In this document: positions 56,007 to 63,282 of the stretch, one piece after another
Position numbering within the stretch: position 1 is the first letter of the stretch
Layout: the number at the start of each line of letters is the position of its first letter
From: Lysobacter alkalisoli
GTDB lineage: Bacteria; Pseudomonadota; Gammaproteobacteria; Xanthomonadales; Xanthomonadaceae
DNA length: 64,000 nt
Assembly: GCF_006547045.1 (NCBI RefSeq)
Contig: NZ_CP041242.1
Span: 1,312,001-1,376,000, forward strand
Direction of reading: 5' to 3'
Position numbers and translations under genes: made by a program
Notes under the pieces: model-generated
What the model was told of the DNA's origin: nothing
Seen by the model: only the letters and a program-made list of their open reading frames with translations
The model's database searches: none

Positions 56007-56393
56007 CCCAGGCGAGTCGCCTGCAAGAGACGACTCTTGGCTTGGGTCCGCGAGGAGAAATGTGTCTCCGTTGGTGGCAGTGATGCTGCCGGTGCCCATG
56101 TTACGAATCTCCCAATGCCAAGTGTCGTAGCGGGTCTCCAAGGTGCCTCGGGCGGCGCATGGGCCATGCAGGAAGAAGTCGTGCTGTTGCCGCCCGGAGA
56201 TCAGCACCGCCTTGTCAAAGAAGGCTCGGATCTGATTCGGTGTTACGGCGAACGAAGCGCAGCCCTCGTTCTTGGGTCCGACACCTGTCTCTGTTACGAC
56301 GATTTTGGTAATGGGACCGATTGGGGTGGCTAAAGCCATGGCTGGGAATAGCAGGCTGGTAAGCAACCCTAAGTGCACGAGGTGTTTGGTCAT
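56001..56393 (-). CDS. Secreted protein, cassette gene
   Basis: 130 residues. Signal peptide HLGLLTSLLFPAMALATP. Mature part about 107 residues with two Cys (EGCASFAV, HGPCAARG) and a WHWEIRNMGTGSITATNGDTFLL beta region. Stop in attC29. Confidence 0.74.
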   Translation of the reverse strand: MTKHLVHLGLLTSLLFPAMALATPIGPITKIVVTETGVGPKNEGCASFAVTPNQIRAFFDKAVLISGRQQHDFFLHGPCAARGTLETRYDTWHWEIRNMGTGSITATNGDTFLLADPSQESSLAGDSPGP

Positions 56394-56396
56394 GGG

Positions 56397-56456
56397 CCCT
56401 AACGCCTGAATTAAGCCGTGCCGCGAAGCGGCATCGGCTTGAATGAACTGTTAGGC
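56397..56456 (-). repeat. attC30, 60 bp, box CCCTAAC
   Basis: Stem GTGCCGC/GCGGCATC; right side GAATGAACTG. Confidence 0.96.
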
Positions 56457-56729
56457 CCCATTTTGCACTACGAGCATCTGCTGAGGCTCTAAGCCCAACG
56501 AGTGTGAGTCAGCAAGATCCTCACCCCCATGCCACCATTTCTCTACCCAAGCTTGTCCCCACTCATCCACCTCGTAGACCTTGAAGGTCTCGCCGAGCAT
56601 GGACAAAACTCGATCCCTTTCCGGTTGGGATAGGGGGGCAACGATGGACTCATGGATATCAGTGACGCGGACAAGCGTGCCTATGCGAACGGGCTGACCT
56701 ACGCTGTCGGTTGTCATGTGGTCTGTCAT
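56451..56729 (-). CDS. Small soluble protein, cassette gene
   Basis: 92 residues (a Met at position 5 is an alternative start). GQPVRIGTLVRVTDI then FKVYEVDEWGQAWVEKWWHGGED suggests a small SH3-like beta barrel. Stop in attC30. Family not certain. Confidence 0.72.
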   Translation of the reverse strand: MTDHMTTDSVGQPVRIGTLVRVTDIHESIVAPLSQPERDRVLSMLGETFKVYEVDEWGQAWVEKWWHGGEDLADSHSLGLEPQQMLVVQNGA

Positions 56730-56732
56730 GGG

Positions 56733-56792
56733 GCCTAACGCCTGAATTAAGCCGAGTTGCGAAGCAACTTCGGCTTGAATGAATTGTTAGGC
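56733..56792 (-). repeat. attC31, 60 bp
   Basis: Stem GAGTTGC/GCAACTTC; inner GAATT/GAATG. Confidence 0.97.
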
Positions 56793-57158
56793 GCTGAGGT
56801 TACCCCAGAATGCCCCGGGGCTGGCAACTGCCGCTTTGAAGGCGCCCGAAACCTGGGCAACAGTTCGCGCCCGATGACCTGTCCGCTGTGCGCCGCCCGA
56901 AGTGGGCTTTACCGACAGCCCGGCCGTGAGCTTGGCCTACGTCCGAAGCCGACAGACTGCCCGCGACCCCGTGTGAGCGCGCCTGGCAGCGTGTCCGAAG
57001 CTGTGTCCGACGCGACGAACCCAGCCGCGCGCGAAGCGGGCGGCGGTGAAAGCACGATGGTTGTGGCTAGTGACCTGGAAACGCTAGCAGCGGAGCCGTG
57101 CGCAGCGCGGACGGCGGAGCGGGGCAGCGAAGCCAGCAACGCAAACTGCTTTTACAGC
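56793..57158 (-). other. Gene-less cassette with a module shared with 58980-59400
   Basis: 366 bp, GC-rich, without a credible ORF. Around 57016-57117 the sequence (ACCCAGCCGCGCGCGAAGCGG, then CGATGGTTGTGGC, then GGAGCCGTGCGCAGCGCGGACGG) resembles 59258-59357. Confidence 0.65.
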
Positions 57159-57275
57159 GCCTAACACCAGAGTTAAGCCGACCCGCTACGGGCCGGTTCC
57201 GAAGCCGATGTTAACGCGGAACCATCCGGGTGCAAGCTGATCCGAAGCGGGTTCGGCTTGAACGACCTGTTAGGC
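57159..57275 (-). repeat. attC32, 117 bp, GACCTG variant
   Basis: Right end GAACGACCTGTTAGGC, a variant found only in attC32, attC35 and attC47, all attached to family-2 cassettes. Left part CACCAGAGTT. Confidence 0.96.
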
Positions 57276-57592
57276 GCACGGTGAAAGGCGGCGAAGTGGA
57301 ATCGTACCCGTACGCGCAGCAGTGAGCCCGCCGATCAAACCCAAAGAAGGCCGACAGCAGTCGGTGGCATGGACTCGATTGACCGAAGCCAGGAGCGCCG
57401 CCCCCAAACCCGAGTTTGACCGATCCCTGTGCCGCCCGTCTGGGCTTGGCCAACTGCCCCGGAGGCCGAGCGGCACAATGGCCGCGGCGGTGCAGCAAGG
57501 AACAACCGAAGGCGGCTTTTGACGCGAGGGAATGCCTGACCGGGCAGGGCGGCTCGGCAGTGGGAGCGCAATTTTGAAAGCGGCATGCCCAC
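57276..57592 (-). other. Gene-less cassette, family 2, copy a
   Basis: 317 bp. Close copies at 58551-58867 and 63667-63985. Frames open on both strands here are broken in the third copy by a 1-base insertion near CCCGAG(G)TTTGACC, which argues against a protein. Ends CAATTTTGAAAGCGGCATGCCCAC before the next attC. Confidence 0.75.
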
Positions 57593-57652
57593 GCCTAACG
57601 CCTGAATTAAGCCGACCCGCGAAGCGGGTTCGGCTTGAATGAATTGTTAGGC
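57593..57652 (-). repeat. attC33, 60 bp
   Basis: Stem GACCCGC/GCGGGTTC; inner GAATT/GAATG. Confidence 0.97.
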
Positions 57653-57975
57653 GGCGCCACTCGGAGTGGGTGCGCCGGGTTGTCTCGGATGAACGCCTCA
57701 ACGTCCGCTAGCCTATCAGGCAGTGACGGTCCGGAAGTGCTGCGATAGCTAAAGAACCGGAAGCCAGCTGCGAAGAGGGCCTGGACCTTTGTCCATTGCT
57801 CAAGATCTTTGGCGGGAGGCGCTTTGAACGAGCGACCCATCTCATAGATTGTCCCGCCGCAGCTTGGGCAGACGGCAACTGAGTCTGGGCGGGGTGCGAC
57901 CTTGAAGCTCTTGCGGCAGTCAAAGCAGGCATGGGCAATCAAGTATTGTGGACTTGGCATACGATTGACCTGCAT
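57607..57975 (-). CDS. Zinc-ribbon protein ending in attC, cassette gene
   Basis: 122 residues. A CXXC pair HACFDCRKSFKV and a second CPSCGGTIYEMGR form a zinc ribbon near the N terminus; a helical segment (LEQWTKVQALFAAGFRFF) follows. The tail PPNNSFKPNPLRGSA is attC-encoded. A second ATG at codon 6 is possible. Confidence 0.78.
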   Translation of the reverse strand: MQVNRMPSPQYLIAHACFDCRKSFKVAPRPDSVAVCPSCGGTIYEMGRSFKAPPAKDLEQWTKVQALFAAGFRFFSYRSTSGPSLPDRLADVEAFIRDNPAHPLRVAPPNNSFKPNPLRGSA

Positions 57976-57979
57976 AGGC

Positions 57980-58039
57980 GCCTAACGCCAGAGTTAAGCC
58001 GAGTTGCGAAGCAACTTCGGCTTGAACGAATTGTTAGGC
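57980..58039 (-). repeat. attC34, 60 bp
   Basis: Stem GAGTTGC/GCAACTTC combined with inner GAGTT/GAACG. Confidence 0.97.
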
Positions 58040-58045
58040 CGCACC

Positions 58046-58423
58046 TCAGATGGGCCCCAAACCGAGGCCGAGGATACCGCCAAACTCTTGCCCAGTGAGC
58101 TTGGTTGTCCGCTCAGTGAGCGTTGCGTGGGCGAGAACAAGAACGCCTGCAGCAGTAATGGAGAGCGTAACAGACGCGACGGATAAACGCTTTGTCAAGC
58201 TTGTCCCGCGCCAACTAAGTAGCGCCGACAAAGCGCCAATTGGCAAGACAACGGCTAGGCCAACTATAGTGATGATGGCATTTACGCCCCAAGTGTCCAC
58301 GAAGGATTGCTGGATTTCAGCGTCCGTGAAAGGCGGGAAAGCTAGCGAGTAAATGGCGAACGCGCTAACGATGGCAAAGAGCCCGATGAAACCGACAAGG
58401 ATTACTACACGTAGCTCTGTCAT
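58046..58423 (-). CDS. Small membrane protein, cassette gene
   Basis: 125 residues with three hydrophobic segments (VVILVGFIGLFAIVSAFAIYSLAF; NAIITIVGLAVVLPIGALSALL; VTLSITAAGVLVLAHA) and a Gly-rich C terminus (GGILGLGLGPI). Family not recognised. Confidence 0.73.
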   Translation of the reverse strand: MTELRVVILVGFIGLFAIVSAFAIYSLAFPPFTDAEIQQSFVDTWGVNAIITIVGLAVVLPIGALSALLSWRGTSLTKRLSVASVTLSITAAGVLVLAHATLTERTTKLTGQEFGGILGLGLGPI

Positions 58424-58433
58424 GTGTTGTGCG

Positions 58434-58550
58434 GCCTAACGCCAGAGTTAAGCCGACCCGCCCCGGGCCGGTTCCGAAGCCGATGTTAACGCGGAACCAC
58501 CCGGGTGCAAGCTGATCCGAAGCGGGTTCGGCTTGAACGACCTGTTAGGC
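58434..58550 (-). repeat. attC35, 117 bp, GACCTG variant
   Basis: Long arm CCGCCCCGGGCC; right end GAACGACCTGTTAGGC. Confidence 0.96.
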
Positions 58551-58867
58551 GCACGGTGAAAGGCGGCGAAGTGGAACCGTACCCGTACACGAAGCAGTGA
58601 GCCCGCCGATCAAACCCGACGAAGGCCGACAACAGTTGGTGGCCCGGACCCGATTGACCGAAGCCAGGAGCGCCGCCCCCAAACCCGAGCTTGACCGATC
58701 CCTGTGCCGCCCGTCTGGGCTTGGCCAACTGTCCCGGAGGCCGAGCGGCACAATGGCCGTGGCGGCGCAGCAAGGAACAACCGAAGGCGGCTTTTGACGC
58801 GAGGGAATGCCTGACCGGGCAGGGCGGCTCGGCAGTGGGAGCGCAATTTTGAAAGCTGCATGCCCAC
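58551..58867 (-). other. Gene-less cassette, family 2, copy b
   Basis: 317 bp, aligned end to end with copy a with about a dozen and a half substitutions and no length change. Same attC variant and same terminal CCCACGCC. Confidence 0.75.
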
Positions 58868-58979
58868 GCCTAACGCCAGAGTTAAGCCGACTACCGTAGC
58901 GGAGCCAATCACATGGCATGCTTTACCTGCCATGTGATTGGTGTAGCGAAGGTAGTTCGGCTTGAACGAATTGTTAGGC
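58868..58979 (-). repeat. attC36, 112 bp class
   Basis: Arm CTACCGTAGCGGAGCCAATC with ACATGGCA/TGCCATGT hairpin; compare attC24. Confidence 0.95.
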
Positions 58980-59400
58980 GCCAACCGAACTGTTTGACGC
59001 CTTGCCGCTGACCCAGACCGCATGGCCTTGAGCCAGATGCGCCGAGAATAGCGTGCCTTTGGCTGAAAGTGCACAAAGACCCAGCCCATAAGGCCGCATT
59101 CACGGGAACACCGTCTGGGTGCACGAATGTTCCGAGAGGTGCCCGAGGAACATGGCGGGCAGGGGAGTTGGGGTGCCGATCATGGCCGAGGGCGGGACGA
59201 CCAGGCCGTGCCGGCATTGGAAGGTCAACGCAGCCGATGTTTGTTGAAGCTGCGCGAGCACCCAGCCACGCGCGTAGCGGGTGGCGGACTGGGCCGATGG
59301 TTGTGGCCTGCTTGCCGACACCAATCGGGACGGAGCCATGCGCACAGCGGATGGCGTAGCCACTGCGGTGCTGACCGAACAACGACCTGGCCGAATTGGC
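58980..59400 (-). other. Gene-less cassette, composite
   Basis: 421 bp with no convincing ORF. The end next to attC36 (58990-59080) matches the 3' untranslated part of the cassette at 53528-53617; another part (59258-59357) matches the gene-less cassette at 57016-57117. So it looks like a join of two modules. Confidence 0.65.
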
Positions 59401-59460
59401 GCCTAACGCCAGAGTTAAGCCGAGCCGCGAAGCGGCTTCGGCTTGAACGAATTGTTAGGC
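59401..59460 (-). repeat. attC37, 60 bp
   Basis: Stem GAGCCGC/GCGGCTTC; inner GAGTT/GAACG. Confidence 0.97.
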
Positions 59461-59473
59461 GCCAATGCCCGCA

Positions 59474-59836
59474 TCACTGGACACCTGCATCTGGCAAGTA
59501 CGGGCTAGTGACGGGCGGACTGATCGCCTTAGCCTCCAATGCCAGAGCGATGACCAGACAAAGTCCGTTGTGCTCTACGCCAAGCTTCCGCCGCTCCTGA
59601 CCCTTGCGCACGGTCGAAGCAAGTTTAAGTGCTTCGACGACTAGCGCCTTTTCGTCCGACATGCTGTCAGCCAGCAAGATGGACATGTCAGCACCTTTCT
59701 CATCAAGCCACTCGATGATGCGACCGGCTTGTATTGCACCATGTACTTCGTCGAATGAGGCGGTGAGACCATCATCCAACAGCATGTTGACGCGGAGAAT
59801 GACGTCATCGAGGTAGATCTGACGATGGTCTGGCAT
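59474..59836 (-). CDS. Soluble hypothetical protein, cassette gene
   Basis: 120 residues, alpha-helical (RVNMLLDDGLTASFDEVHGAIQAGRIIEWLDEKGADMS; KALVVEALKLASTVRKGQERRKL). No signal or membrane segment. GGAG precedes the ATG. Family not recognised. Confidence 0.73.
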   Translation of the reverse strand: MPDHRQIYLDDVILRVNMLLDDGLTASFDEVHGAIQAGRIIEWLDEKGADMSILLADSMSDEKALVVEALKLASTVRKGQERRKLGVEHNGLCLVIALALEAKAISPPVTSPYLPDAGVQ

Positions 59837-59851
59837 GGAACTCTCCTTGGC

Positions 59852-59911
59852 GCCTAACGATTGAGTTAAGCCGAGCCGCGAAGCGGCTTCGGCTTGAACG
59901 ATTTGTTATGC
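59852..59911 (-). repeat. attC38, 60 bp, box GTTATGC
   Basis: Same variant as attC16 (inner ATTGAGTT, GAACGATTTG). Confidence 0.96.
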
Positions 59912-60239
59912 GCCACGGACACTGAGCGAAGCCGCCATTGTCCCCGACGCGACCATGACCGGGAGCCTACCACCACTGTCCCGAAGGCCGGTAGGAAATC
60001 GAGGCCAGCGCTTGACCGACCGAAGCCTGGGCGCCGCCGATCCGTGAATCGGTGAACTGACCGTGGCAGTGAACCGCGCCGCCGACCCGGTAGCCGAACA
60101 GCTCTGTATTGCAGCGGCGCGAAGACCGCCGGCGGTGCAACGCGGATGCGGCAAAAGCGGGCTTTGCGAAGCGCCAGTGACGGTTGGAATGGTGGGGTAG
60201 TGCGGCGCCGGTAGCGCTACTTTGAAATCGCCAACCCAC
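59912..60239 (-). other. Gene-less cassette, family 1, copy b
   Basis: 328 bp; diverged copy of 50005-50333. The box GCATAAC at its far end is also shared with copy a. Confidence 0.7.
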
Positions 60240-60299
60240 GCATAACGCCAGAATTAAGCCGTGCCGCGAAGCGGCATCGGCTTGAATGAATTGTTAGGC
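60240..60299 (-). repeat. attC39, 60 bp, box GCATAAC
   Basis: Stem GTGCCGC/GCGGCATC with CCAGAATT/GAATG. Confidence 0.96.
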
Positions 60300-60605
60300 G
60301 GCATGCGCCACCAACGGGACAGAACGATAGTACAACCAGAGCTCAAACGAGACGCCGGCGACTATGCCAACGGTAGGGAACAACCACCACGTTGCGGAAG
60401 AACTATTGGTGATGGAAATGGCCAAGAGGCAAAAGAAGAGCGGTATGACGCCGAGCGTCAGCAGATGAAGCGCGCTGCGGTACTTTGAGACTGAGACAAG
60501 CCCACCGCAACTCTGACATTGGCGCTTTCGTCTCGGACTGAGCGAAATCTTGGCCCAGAACCCAAACTGGTAGTTTTTGCAATGTGGGCACGTGTTGACG
60601 CTCAT
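60294..60605 (-). CDS. Zinc-ribbon plus two-helix membrane protein, cassette gene (paralogue 1)
   Basis: 103 residues. CPHCKNYQFGFWAKISLSPRRKRQCQSCGG forms a zinc ribbon; two hydrophobic segments follow (LLTLGVIPLFFCLLAISI; WWLFPTVGIVAGVSFELWL). Clearly homologous to the product of 62030-62341. Stop in attC39. Confidence 0.8.
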   Translation of the reverse strand: MSVNTCPHCKNYQFGFWAKISLSPRRKRQCQSCGGLVSVSKYRSALHLLTLGVIPLFFCLLAISITNSSSATWWLFPTVGIVAGVSFELWLYYRSVPLVAHAA

Positions 60606-60613
60606 CCAATGCC

Positions 60614-60673
60614 GCCTAACGCCTGAATTAAGCCGCGCCGCGAAGCGGCGTCGGCTTGAATGAATTGTTAGGT
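60614..60673 (-). repeat. attC40, 60 bp, box GTTAGGT
   Basis: Stem GCGCCGC/GCGGCGTC. GTTAGGTCTCAC pairs with GTGAGACCTAAC at the other end of its cassette. Confidence 0.96.
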
Positions 60674-61102
60674 CTCACCCGCGAATGCGAGCAAGCCAGC
60701 CACATTGGCCCGAAAGGTCTCCTTGGGGTCAATGACCGGCTCACCTGGCGAGGTGAAACCCATGTACTGATGGTACAGCTGCTTATCGATCTCCCTACCA
60801 TCGGGCCCCAAGCGGTAGATGAACCATGCACGGTCGTAGGAATGCCGAGAATGCCAGGGGACATAGGGCCGAAACTCCGCAACCGCCTGTTGAAGAATTG
60901 GGAAGACCTGCCGCAGATGCGAGTCAATGTTGCTGGGCCAGTTGGAAGGAACTGGATAAAGTCCGGTCACGGCGCCCAGCAGCGAGGAGCGGAACTTGGC
61001 TGCGGCAGTGCGACGAGCGTTCTTGCGATGAACGTACAGAAGTAGAAAGCCGCCGAGCAGTGCAGCAAGGAGTGTTGCTAATTGGACTGGAATGCTCGGC
61101 AT
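60668..61102 (-). CDS. Membrane-anchored hypothetical protein, cassette gene
   Basis: 144 residues from MPSIPVQLATLLAALLGGFLLLYVHRKNARR: one N-terminal membrane helix followed by a basic cytosolic stretch and a soluble domain (FRSSLLGAVTGLYPVPSNWP; DRAWFIYRLGPDGREIDKQLYHQYMGF). Stop in attC40. Family not recognised. Confidence 0.73.
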   Translation of the reverse strand: MPSIPVQLATLLAALLGGFLLLYVHRKNARRTAAAKFRSSLLGAVTGLYPVPSNWPSNIDSHLRQVFPILQQAVAEFRPYVPWHSRHSYDRAWFIYRLGPDGREIDKQLYHQYMGFTSPGEPVIDPKETFRANVAGLLAFAGET

Positions 61103-61114
61103 GCTCGTTGTGAG

Positions 61115-61231
61115 ACCTAACACCAGAGTTAAGCCGACCCGCCCCGGGCCGGTTCCGAAGCCGATGTTAACGCGGAACCACCCGGGTGCAAGCTAATCCG
61201 AAGCGGGTTCGGCTTGAACGAATTGTTAGGC
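61115..61231 (-). repeat. attC41, 117 bp, box ACCTAAC
   Basis: Beyond its first ten bases it is identical to attC44; both belong to the duplicated cassette. Confidence 0.96.
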
Positions 61232-61534
61232 CTCTGACCGGTAGTCTCGGATGGCAACTACTACTGTTGAGATCAGCGACCCAGTCGTTGTCACGCCGGT
61301 TGCATAAAGGAAAAAGAAAACGAGTTGCCCCTCGTATCCAGGACGTTTGACCCAAACTTGCATAAACGCATCAAAGTATGCGACCACGAGACCAAGTAAG
61401 CAGAAGAAGCCGGCACCGCCACAAATCGTCGCTACATTATGGGAAATCCCATGACGCTCGTGGCCAGCACAAAGAGCTGCAACATTTACGATCAGGATTA
61501 TGGCCACTACCGCAATAACAATCGCCAGTCCCAT
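61226..61534 (-). CDS. Small three-helix membrane protein, duplicated cassette copy 1
   Basis: 102 residues, same sequence as 62461-62769. Three hydrophobic segments (LAIVIAVVAIILIVNVAALCA; ICGGAGFFCLLGLVVAYFDAF; LVFFFLYATGVTTTGSLISTVVV). Stop in attC41. Confidence 0.77.
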   Translation of the reverse strand: MGLAIVIAVVAIILIVNVAALCAGHERHGISHNVATICGGAGFFCLLGLVVAYFDAFMQVWVKRPGYEGQLVFFFLYATGVTTTGSLISTVVVAIRDYRSEA

Positions 61535-61550
61535 GAAAGTTGCCTCTGAG

Positions 61551-61667
61551 GCCTAACGCCTGAGTTAAGCCGACCCGCCTTGGGTCGGTTCCGAAGCCGA
61601 TGTTAACGCGAAACAACTCGGGTGCAAGCTGATCCGAAGCGGGTTCGGCTTGAACGAACTGTTAGGC
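61551..61667 (-). repeat. attC42, 117 bp
   Basis: Arm variant CCGCCTTGGGTC and GCGAAACAACTCGGGTG. Confidence 0.96.
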
Positions 61668-61970
61668 CCCACGCCCACGAATGATATCCACCCACAGTGA
61701 GCGAAGACCTGATGCCAGACCAGATGCTAGCGCGTAGATTACGACTGCTGTAAAGGTTGTTACTGCGATATAGAAGGCCCAAAAAGGCCAATGCGAACGC
61801 GAAACCAAAGGGGTATGGCTTTGGCCGGGAGCAACCAGGCATTGCATTGTCGCGCTGTGGAAGCTCCCGCCAGCGTCGGCGCAAGCGTCTCCCTCTAGGA
61901 ATACGAGAGCAGCCCAGGCGGCCAGAGCTACAGCAAAGATGGCAATGGCTAACTGCGCGACATGCTTCAT
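61662..61970 (-). CDS. Small two-helix membrane protein, cassette gene
   Basis: 102 residues from MKHVAQLAIAIFAVALAAWAALVFLEGDACAD. A periplasmic loop holds two Cys (DACADAGGSFHSATMQC), then a second helix (FWAFYIAVTTFTAVVIYAL). Stop in attC42; upstream frame is attC43. Confidence 0.74.
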   Translation of the reverse strand: MKHVAQLAIAIFAVALAAWAALVFLEGDACADAGGSFHSATMQCLVAPGQSHTPLVSRSHWPFWAFYIAVTTFTAVVIYALASGLASGLRSLWVDIIRGRGA

Positions 61971-61975
61971 GTGGG

Positions 61976-62035
61976 GCCTAACACCTGAATTAAGCCGAGT
62001 TGCGAAGCAACTTCGGCTTGAATGAACTGTTAGGC
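61976..62035 (-). repeat. attC43, 60 bp
   Basis: Stem GAGTTGC/GCAACTTC; inner GAATT/GAATG. Confidence 0.97.
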
Positions 62036-62341
62036 GGTACGCGCCACCAACGGGACAAAGCGATAGTACAACCACAGCTCAGCTGCAACGCCAGCGAATA
62101 TGCCGCCTACAGGAAGCGCCCAAGAAAGCCAGTTTGATAAGTCAAGGAGAGTAATGGCTAGCAGGCAGATGAAGAACGGGATGAACCCCACCGTCAGCAG
62201 ATGAAGAGAGCTTTGCAACCATGGAACACTCACCATGCTTCCGCAGGATTGGCACCTTCTCTTACGAGCTGGGCCGAGTGAAACCTTGGACCAGAAGTCC
62301 ATGCAGTGGTTACCGCAATGTGGGCAGTGGGTGGGATGCAT
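62030..62341 (-). CDS. Zinc-ribbon plus two-helix membrane protein, cassette gene (paralogue 2)
   Basis: 103 residues. CPHCGNHCMDFWSKVSLGPARKRRCQSCG zinc ribbon and two hydrophobic segments, aligned without gaps to the protein of 60294-60605; both end ELWLYYR(S/F)VPLVA. Stop in attC43. Confidence 0.8.
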   Translation of the reverse strand: MHPTHCPHCGNHCMDFWSKVSLGPARKRRCQSCGSMVSVPWLQSSLHLLTVGFIPFFICLLAITLLDLSNWLSWALPVGGIFAGVAAELWLYYRFVPLVARTA

Positions 62342-62349
62342 CTTGCGCC

Positions 62350-62466
62350 GCCTAACGCCAGAGTTAAGCCGACCCGCCCCGGGCCGGTTCCGAAGCCGAT
62401 GTTAACGCGGAACCACCCGGGTGCAAGCTAATCCGAAGCGGGTTCGGCTTGAACGAATTGTTAGGC
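62350..62466 (-). repeat. attC44, 117 bp
   Basis: Copy of attC41; left box GCCTAAC instead of ACCTAAC, as expected because that box's outer bases derive from the neighbouring cassette. Confidence 0.96.
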
Positions 62467-62769
62467 CTCTGACCGGTAGTCTCGGATGGCAACTACTACT
62501 GTTGAGATCAGCGACCCAGTCGTTGTCACGCCGGTTGCATAAAGGAAAAAGAAAACGAGTTGCCCCTCGTATCCAGGACGTTTGACCCAAACTTGCATAA
62601 ACGCATCAAAGTATGCGACCACGAGACCAAGTAAGCAGAAGAAGCCGGCACCGCCACAAATCGTCGCTACATTATGGGAAATCCCATGACGCTCGTGGCC
62701 AGCACAAAGAGCTGCAACATTTACGATCAGGATTATGGCCACTACCGCAATAACAATCGCCAGTCCCAT
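62461..62769 (-). CDS. Small three-helix membrane protein, duplicated cassette copy 2
   Basis: Identical product to 61226-61534; the whole cassette from inside attC44 to inside attC45 repeats copy 1 at a distance of 1,235 bp. Stop in attC44. Confidence 0.77.
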   Translation of the reverse strand: MGLAIVIAVVAIILIVNVAALCAGHERHGISHNVATICGGAGFFCLLGLVVAYFDAFMQVWVKRPGYEGQLVFFFLYATGVTTTGSLISTVVVAIRDYRSEA

Positions 62770-62785
62770 GAAAGTTGCCTCTGAG

Positions 62786-62902
62786 GCCTAACGCCTGAGT
62801 TAAGCCGACCCGCTATGGGCCGGTTCCGAAGCCGATGTTAACGCGGAACCACCCGGGTGCAAGCTAACCCGAAGCGGGTTCGGCTTGAACGAACTGTTAG
62901 GC
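62786..62902 (-). repeat. attC45, 117 bp
   Basis: Arm variant CCGCTATGGGCC and CAAGCTAACCCG. Confidence 0.96.
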
Positions 62903-63217
62903 CCCACCGGCTAAAGACCTGAGTTGCTGCTCTTTGTGCCTACGAACCCAGAGCACAATGCCACGATGAATGACTCGAACAAGACTGCCGACCGTAAGTA
63001 AGGAAATAAACAGTCCAATGAGTGTGGAATTTTGCCCCTTGTCGTAGTGAATGGACTCGTGTTGCGAAAGATAGAAGAACGAGAGCCAAGACCCAAACCA
63101 GACAATCAGCCAGACATAGAGGCTCGGCTTACACCATGGAGAGAGCAGTGGATAAAAGAGCGCAAGGGCAAGAGCGCATGCGATCAGGATAATTGTGGCC
63201 ACAAAAAATACCTCCAT
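62897..63217 (-). CDS. Small three-helix membrane protein, cassette gene
   Basis: 106 residues from MEVFFVATIILIACALALALF. Segments LYVWLIVWFGSWLSFFYL and LIGLFISLLTVGSLVRVI follow, with a basic tail (WVRRHKEQQLRSL). Stop in attC45. Confidence 0.74.
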   Translation of the reverse strand: MEVFFVATIILIACALALALFYPLLSPWCKPSLYVWLIVWFGSWLSFFYLSQHESIHYDKGQNSTLIGLFISLLTVGSLVRVIHRGIVLWVRRHKEQQLRSLAGGA

Positions 63218-63222
63218 GTGGG

Positions 63223-63282
63223 GCCTAACACCTGAATTAAGCCGCGCCGCGAAGCGGCGTCGGCTTGAATGAATTGTTAGGC
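63223..63282 (-). repeat. attC46, 60 bp
   Basis: Stem GCGCCGC/GCGGCGTC; inner GAATT/GAATG. Confidence 0.97.

Noticed and set aside
57211..57498. Paired frames in the family-2 cassettes (95 and 66 residues)
   Set aside because: Broken by single-base insertions in the copy at 63667 and partly composed of attC sequence.
49945..60246. tRNA or rRNA genes among the GC-rich gene-less cassettes
   Set aside because: No cloverleaf or conserved tRNA T-loop sequence could be found.
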